Positions 58,485 to 64,000 of a stretch of DNA of 64,000 nt are shown here, piece after piece. The DNA is taken from assembly GCA_002224055.1 (NCBI GenBank), contig AZLU01000036.1, positions 197,671-261,670 of the forward strand, in the 5' to 3' direction. The notes beneath the pieces are model-generated. The model did no database searches. It was not told the origin of the DNA and was given only the letters and a program-made list of their open reading frames with translations. The stretch comes from Pezizomycotina sp. ARF18 (Eukaryota > Ascomycota). Position 1 is the first letter of the stretch; each line of letters begins with the position of its first letter. A program made the position numbers and the translations under genes.

Positions 58485-59402
58485 ATGAATAACGAATCAA
58501 CACAGCCACTAGAGTCCTCCTTAAAAGAGCTTAGTATCAAGAAAGAGATGTTCGACCCTCACCCCCTGCGTGAAAACGGTACTTGTATTGATACACTACC
58601 CTTCGAAATTGTCAACAACATATGCTCTTTTCTAAGGTCACCAGCCGATGCTATCATGCTAGCTTCTACTTGTAGATCGCTGCGCGCGAAGCTTAGCTCA
58701 GAAAATACGATGGCATGTTTCCGCTTCTTTGATCACGTGCAGGAGCAGAAAGACACCAAGGCCAAGTATAAAATTGGACCCACAAAGAGCTTTCGTTCAC
58801 CTACGACCTGATGCCGAGTGAGACCGGGCATGCATTGAAGGACCTCGGAACCAAGGACCTTCGTTCCTCGCCAGCTGGCAAGAAATTGACCGCTATTTTC
58901 GCACGGCAGCAGAGATATTCGATGCTGGGGTCGACTACAAGGCAAAAGCAGTCCGAATCATGAGGCGATCTTGCTACGGTACATTAAATAGCTTCAACCG
59001 GGTGTTAAGCGTTCCGAAAGGGAATGAAGGCCGATTCCCGGTGTCATTTTTTGCCTAAAGCCGAGCACTTTTCTACCGAGACATGGTCGTTGGTTTTCGA
59101 GATGAAAGCACCAAACAAGGACGAAGCAAAATTTACAGCATGTTGTAAAGTCTGCGGGGAGGAAATTCTCATATGTAAGTTCCTCATTGAAATTACGATA
59201 TAGTGAGCTATCTAACTTTTCTTTAAATGCGTTATGAATCTTGTGCTGTTTTACTCCTTACTTTAAACAGAAGGTTACTGCGTTATATCTATAGATTTCC
59301 GAGCGGCTGTGGAGCTCGTCACCATCAGCACCAACAGTGAACAGATGGTTTTGGGAGTTCTTGGTTTGATTAAAAAAAATAATAGGACAAAAGTCATAGT
59401 AT
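58485..59402 (+). CDS. F-box family gene C, short form
   Basis: ATG at 58,485; a clear F-box (IDTLPFEIVNNICSFLRSPA then DAIMLASTCRSLRAKL, 58,590-58,690). The frame shifts near 58,790 and continues with ASWQEIDRYFRTAAEIFDAG and RRSCYGTLNSFNRVLSV, then HFSTETWSLVFEMKAPNKDE and CCKVCGEEILI, which ends at a GTAAGT donor (59,175). The next exon after TTTAAACAG (about 59,271) runs to a stop at about 59,402. Unlike A, B and D, the downstream region with the YMYAMH block is absent, so C is either truncated or a natural short form. Confidence 0.6.
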
Positions 59403-59887
59403 AGACTGGGATAACCATAGAGATAACGGAGTATTCTCATTCTTCAAATCTTGATACTAATATAGGTGCTCATATATTTCTATTCTGGTGATCAGACCAA
59501 TAGACGGGTCGCAAATATAATCAGTTTACTAGATTTGATAGAGAGCTACTTAAATTTTATACAAACATGTATATGTCTAAATTTAAATTGAAGAATATTC
59601 CGAACGAGGCCGGCTTCTAATTCCAAAAAGCGAATGTATCATACGTGTTATCCTCGCATGTTTGGTATTTGATACTGTGACTCCAACGACTTCTTGTTTC
59701 TAGATAGAAACCGTAAATGAAAAAAAAAATGAAATTGAAATAATAAGGACAAAATGATTAGAATTAATACATCAAAAATATCAATCAGACAAGTTTGGAT
59801 TGCATCCCATGGGATCCATACCGGTGCAGCCACTTCTTCGTACGCGCCCGGCGAACCGTAATAAATAATACCCCCATCCATCGTAAC
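59403..59887. other. Intergenic between convergent genes C and D
   Basis: AT-rich, with a 77-codon minus ORF (59,648-59,881) that has one hydrophobic stretch (IDIFDVLILIILSLLF) but no family. Likely shared 3' region. Confidence 0.4.
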
Positions 59888-61611
59888 CTACCCCTCACCT
59901 TTCTTCCAGCGAGTGGAGGGACCATATATCGTGTGCTTTATCGACCTATCGATGCTTGTCTCAAACCTGTCGTCCTCCTTCGCCTGCGGCGTAGATACCA
60001 CAGCAACATTCTTTGTAATCTCCTTGTAAAACTCGTCCTTCTTCCTCCACCTCCAACTCCGTTTATAAAATTCAAAATTATGGTCCGTGTATAGATGCAT
60101 TGCATACATATAAGCCGTGTAGAATTCTCCGTTGTCGCAGTAGGTACATAACCCCACTTTCCGAGACTGCGGCTTGCAGTACCTCGGTGCGCCGTGTTTC
60201 CAGATGCGATTGAGTACGAAGTTCTTCTCGTTGCGATTTTCGGAGGATAATGGGAGGATTGGATCATATAGGAAGCGTTCGACGATCAGTTCTGCTGATT
60301 CTATGAGCCATTCAGAGAATTCAGGTGATTCCGGATCACCGGCGGCGGGAGGGCTATGGAGGTCTTCGAATATATTGGAGTATTCGTGCTCGTTGATGGT
60401 TTTAACGTGCCAACGTTTTTGTTTACTGCTGATGACGGCTTCGCAGGTATCTGCTACTCCCACGAGCATTTAAATTCGTTCCATTCCTCGTCTAAGAAGG
60501 TCTGGACGGCATCATTGTCCAGTATCCCTTCTCGATTAAATGTATAACCGCGCTCAGAACTGTTCGACGTGTCCACTGGTATCTCCTGTTGGGTTTCATC
60601 TTGTGTCGGAGAATTCCCATGTTTCTTGCCGTAGAGCCTCATTATTTCCTTTTTCAAGCGCCAGAAAAGAACATTTTGGAATCTGGCCAGATGCGGATAC
60701 TCATCCTCCGTCAGCCCATACTGCTCCTTCAGAGCTTTTTCACTTCCGACCGATAATACAGCCGGGAGTCTTTTCTTTCTACTAAGTGAAAATGCCCCGA
60801 ATGTCGACGGCCCAAATAAAGCATCGAAGACCTTCTGGCTTTGCCCGCAGGGTATTGCTTCCAACATTCGTGAATACTCTGGAGATACGTCAGCGCATCC
60901 GGCCAGAGTACGTACCGGAGCTTAGACAGGTCCAAATTGCAGTACGGCCTATCCTCGCAAAGCTGCAGCGTACCGCTGATACACCTCTCGCAGAAATGGG
61001 GAGAGCCCCGAAGTAACCGTTCGCGTGTCGCGTTTCGAACGGCTGCACTTTAAATTCCGGAGCGGATTGCTATTGAATGTCAGTAGGCATGTGGAGCAGT
61101 ACGGGTGCCGCCATTTCTCTTTGACTTTAGTAAGGCACCTCTCGCGTAAGGCGCGTTACGCCAGTACTTCGTTTCGGGAAACATGAAAAGAGCGTCCTTG
61201 GATGGGTAGCTGGGTAGTATGTGCCGCAGAGCCGGTTACGGAGCTCATCGAGATCTTTGTCGCTCCAGGATTTGTACTTTTGTATCGCTTTTTCGTAGCG
61301 GCGGTTGTGTTCAGGAATTCGAACCAGAACCGGTTGGACTCTTTCGACGGTCCAGGATTGTATTGAGTGCCTTACATGTTATCGACAGCGCCAAGGCTCC
61401 GCGGGGCCTGGTAGACAGAGGCAGATATTGAATGTGATTTCGTTTGGCACTGTTAAAATAGCTGGTAGTTTCGGTGCCGATCCGGTGGTTTCAGATTCTG
61501 GATTAATTTGGTTTGCTCCAATGCCAAAGCATCTGAAGAAACAATTAGAACTGCTTCATCCGCAGTCTTTGCAGCGATGTATTCGCTGCTCGAGAAATTT
61601 TGAAAAGCCAT
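59888..61611 (-). CDS. F-box family gene D (best preserved copy)
   Basis: ATG at 61,611 (MAFQNFSSSEYIAAK) leads to the F-box ILTVPNEITFNICLCLPGPA then LSITCKALNTIL (61,380-61,470). Then WSDKDLDELRNRLCGTYYPA, a Cys-containing KWRHPYCSTCLLTF, and FCERCISGTLQLC with YCNLDLSKLRYVLWPDALTY. Two long frames follow. The first (60,867-60,454) has YGLTEDEYPHLARFQNVLFW and ends FLDEEWNEFKC; the second (60,469-59,888) has SEWLIESAELIVERFLYDP, CTYCDNGEF and YTAYMYAMHLYTDHNFEFY. The two overlap with a single-base frame change right after EEWNEFKCS, at the same place where A keeps EEWRRFICS, so they belong to one protein. About 560 aa. Presumed SCF adaptor; substrate unknown. Confidence 0.65.
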
Positions 61612-62029
61612 TGTTATCTTGGCTTTTGCAATTGCATTTGTCTGGAGTATTTTGGCTTAAACTCGCCTCCGTTTTATCGCTCGCGCTTAGCAATTGACTT
61701 CGGATTAGTTTATCTCGTTAAGCTAGGATTTCACATAGAGTAAACGGAGTGAGAATGCATTAGATATGAAATAAAACTAGGGAATTGGGCTTGTCATTGA
61801 TTGAGGACTATTGTCTAGAAGAGAATGAATCATCGCGATACAGAGGGAAAAAGGACATGGGAACTGTAGAGTTTAAGTAGTGTCCGGGGATGAGTCAAAG
61901 CACCGCTTCGAACACTGTTTGCGGCGGAGCAAGGCTGAATTCGCCGCTGTTCCACGCAAATGGCGAATCACGAATGTGATGTTTCATTATAGACTTAGAC
62001 TCCGGAGAACATTGTAAGATACTGAAATA
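61612..62029. other. Region upstream of F-box gene D
   Basis: Presumed promoter of the minus-strand gene. No distinct motif is identified. The plus ORF overlapping 61,305-61,697 is on the wrong strand of gene D. Confidence 0.3.
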
Positions 62030-64000
62030 TATATATATATATAATACTTAAAAAGAGGGTTACAGAATATAAATAAATATACGAGTATATTTCGTAAGCT
62101 ATTTTTACAGTCTTATTTAAGGTTGATTTAAATAACTATTAATAGACTTATTAATAATATTGTACTTTATAAGGTTAGCGACTCGGTAGGCTGATAATAT
62201 TTTTAATATAGAAACTATAAATATAATAGAAGTCTAAAAGTTTCTTTAACAGAAAATGGGGGTTTTTTTTACTGGCTGGAATCTTCTATAACACCTAACT
62301 AATTTCTCTTCTATATCTTCTAAGTAAAAAAATAAAAATATAATATCTTTGCAGGCCTTTTATTTAAAAATAAACTCTCTCAAGAGTAGATCCTCTAATT
62401 TTACTCTATAAATATATAGTAACTTAAAGATTCGGCTCTTCTATAAGTTAATATTATAAATTATAGACTTTTTAAAAATTAAAAATCTATTTTTTAATTT
62501 TTATGTATCAATACAATTTATTTTTATTTTATTATTATTTTGTTATTATTATCATTATTGTTGTTATCATATTAGTATATGCAAGTACAAGCGTGCAGAC
62601 ATGCAGCTAGCGTTCTAGTTAAACTGGGTTCAGGTGCTCGACCTGGTCGGGTCAAGGCGCCGGCCGGGCCCGGGTCTGGATTGGATTTGGTGGCCGGGTC
62701 GGTTTATATATAAAAAGTAATTCTATTTATAGATATTTTTATATAATTTTATATTTATTTTACATTTTTACATCGATTTGGAATGTAAGGCAGCGCGGCT
62801 CCTTACAAGAGGCTGTACGCAGCTGGGCGTGCAGTGCCGTCCCTCACCTACCTTATGTAGCGGCCTGCGAGCGAACAAGTGGCTTGTTCACTCGTCTACC
62901 TTTTGCCAGTTGGCCAGTAGCAGGCTATGGCACTAAGGAAGGTCCCACATTCGGCATGGCACGCCCGGATGCGCTGACAGGGAATTATTTTTATATAATT
63001 TATTATATTATTTATATATATCTGCTAGCTAATGATATCCCTATACTATAGCTCAATATCTCCATCTACCAACATAATTATTGATTATATTATATATATC
63101 TACTAGCTAACAACATCTCTATAGCCATCCACTAACATTCCATACTATGGCTCAGCATCTCTATATTCATCCACCAACATCATAGCATAGCACCGGTATC
63201 CCTATAGCATAGGGCAATATCTCTATAGTATGACTTAACATCTCCATAGCAGAACACCGTATCCCTATACTATAGTTTAACACTATAGGGGTCCTCCTAC
63301 CAATATTACCATATTATATCCCTACATTAAACTAACATATTAGCAAAACCTTTAAAACTAGGGAGATAAAACTAGAGAGATTCTACTTACCAAAACCAAA
63401 GGACCATAGCGTATCCCAAGTTATAGAGGTATATAAACGGGAGAATAGCTAGGATTTTATAATATACCGCGATTAGCTATAAAGTACTTCGGAGAACTTA
63501 GAAAATAAATTTAGAACTATAGAAGAGTCTAAGTTCTGCGAACTCGAAGGGAAGAATCCTATTTAATAGCTTAAGCAGACTACTATAGGATCTAATACTT
63601 CTTTAGCATTAAAAAACGGCTAGTAGAGGTAAAAATATTTCTTACGGACGGTCTAAAGTTATAAGAACCTCTTTTTTATCTAAACCGCTCTTAGGGTTAA
63701 TATAAGTTATATAGCGCTTAAATAAGATAAATTTCTATAAATTACTATTACATCTAAAAAAAATTCTCTAGTCCTGAGACACTATAAGAGTCTCAGGAGT
63801 CTCAGAAGTCTTATAGAATAACTCGATCCTATTAGATATAAGTGTATTAACTAATCTTATAAGATAGCGTTAAGCGAGAGTTATTCTATAAGATAAACGA
63901 AGCTAATTTAATAAAAAAAGTTATTACGCTAATTTCTAAAATAAAATATATCCTCTTTATAATCTTATATTTTCTTTTCTTTTATAATTTATAAAAAATT
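62030..64000. other. AT-rich, RIP-like decayed DNA
   Basis: Mostly TATA-rich sequence with stops in all frames and no recognisable protein. A GC-richer island at about 62,620-62,990 (GGCCGGGTCGG-type sequence) holds a hairpin at 62,868-62,894 (GAACAAG/CTTGTTC with outer CGAG/CTCG). A perfect 9-bp hairpin TCCTGAGAC/GTCTCAGGA lies at 63,772-63,798. I could not identify the original element; a dead retroelement is possible. Confidence 0.55.
63020..63290. repeat. Degenerate repeat of about 30 bp
   Basis: Recurring ATCTCTATA, TATCCCTATA.TATAG and CCA(C/T)CAACAT blocks appear at roughly 30-bp intervals. Units are diverged, mainly by transitions. Confidence 0.5.

Noticed and set aside
61305-61697. 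130-codon plus ORF
   Set aside because: Antisense to the F-box region of gene D, which shows family motifs on minus.

Overview
The window looks like nuclear DNA of a filamentous ascomycete (Pezizomycotina). Evidence: short GT..AG introns of about 43-100 nt with GTAAGT/GTGAGT donors and CTAAC-like branch sites; an intron-containing tRNA-Arg; fungal-only families (Goodbye-type STAND/NLR, FabD/lysophospholipase-like patatin, LaeA-like methyltransferase, PTH11-like receptor, kelch surface protein); and AT-rich tracts whose differences from homologous DNA are mostly C-to-T/G-to-A, as expected from repeat-induced point mutation (RIP). I cannot assign class or species.

Layout. 1-10 kb: gene-poor, with a RIP-damaged relic of an NLR C-terminus (2.6-4.2 kb) and two small Cys-containing genes (7.2-7.5 and 8.3-8.9 kb). 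10-19 kb, minus strand: a phosphatidylserine-decarboxylase-like enzyme and a full-length Goodbye/P-loop/helical-repeat/ZZ-finger NLR, the non-RIPped relative of the 2.6-4.2 kb relic. 19-29 kb: tRNA-Arg(UCU) flanked by two inverted fragments of itself, a RIPped Tc1/mariner element (23,668-25,121), decayed duplicated segments, a minisatellite and a 147-bp tandem duplication. 29-31 kb: PTH11-like pseudogene. 31-35.5 kb, minus: zinc-finger + G-domain + patatin protein. 37.6-40.4 kb, plus: LaeA-like methyltransferase with about ten introns and several microexons. 43.5-52 kb, minus: surface and membrane genes (kelch, multi-TM, DUF1275). 53-61.6 kb: four related F-box genes, preceded by four GC hairpin repeats. 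62-64 kb: AT-rich decayed DNA.

Nearly every recognisable gene is broken by single-base frameshifts, mostly in short homopolymers, while motifs and splice sites stay intact. Two tandem copies at 28.56-28.86 kb differ only by 1-nt homopolymer indels. I infer that many frameshifts are unpolished long-read errors rather than gene death; premature stops and AT-richness in the RIP tracts are real decay. No operon-like system is evident. The shared themes are non-self recognition (NLR, patatin/G-domain protein), surface sensing, and a lineage-specific F-box family that I cannot match to a described group.
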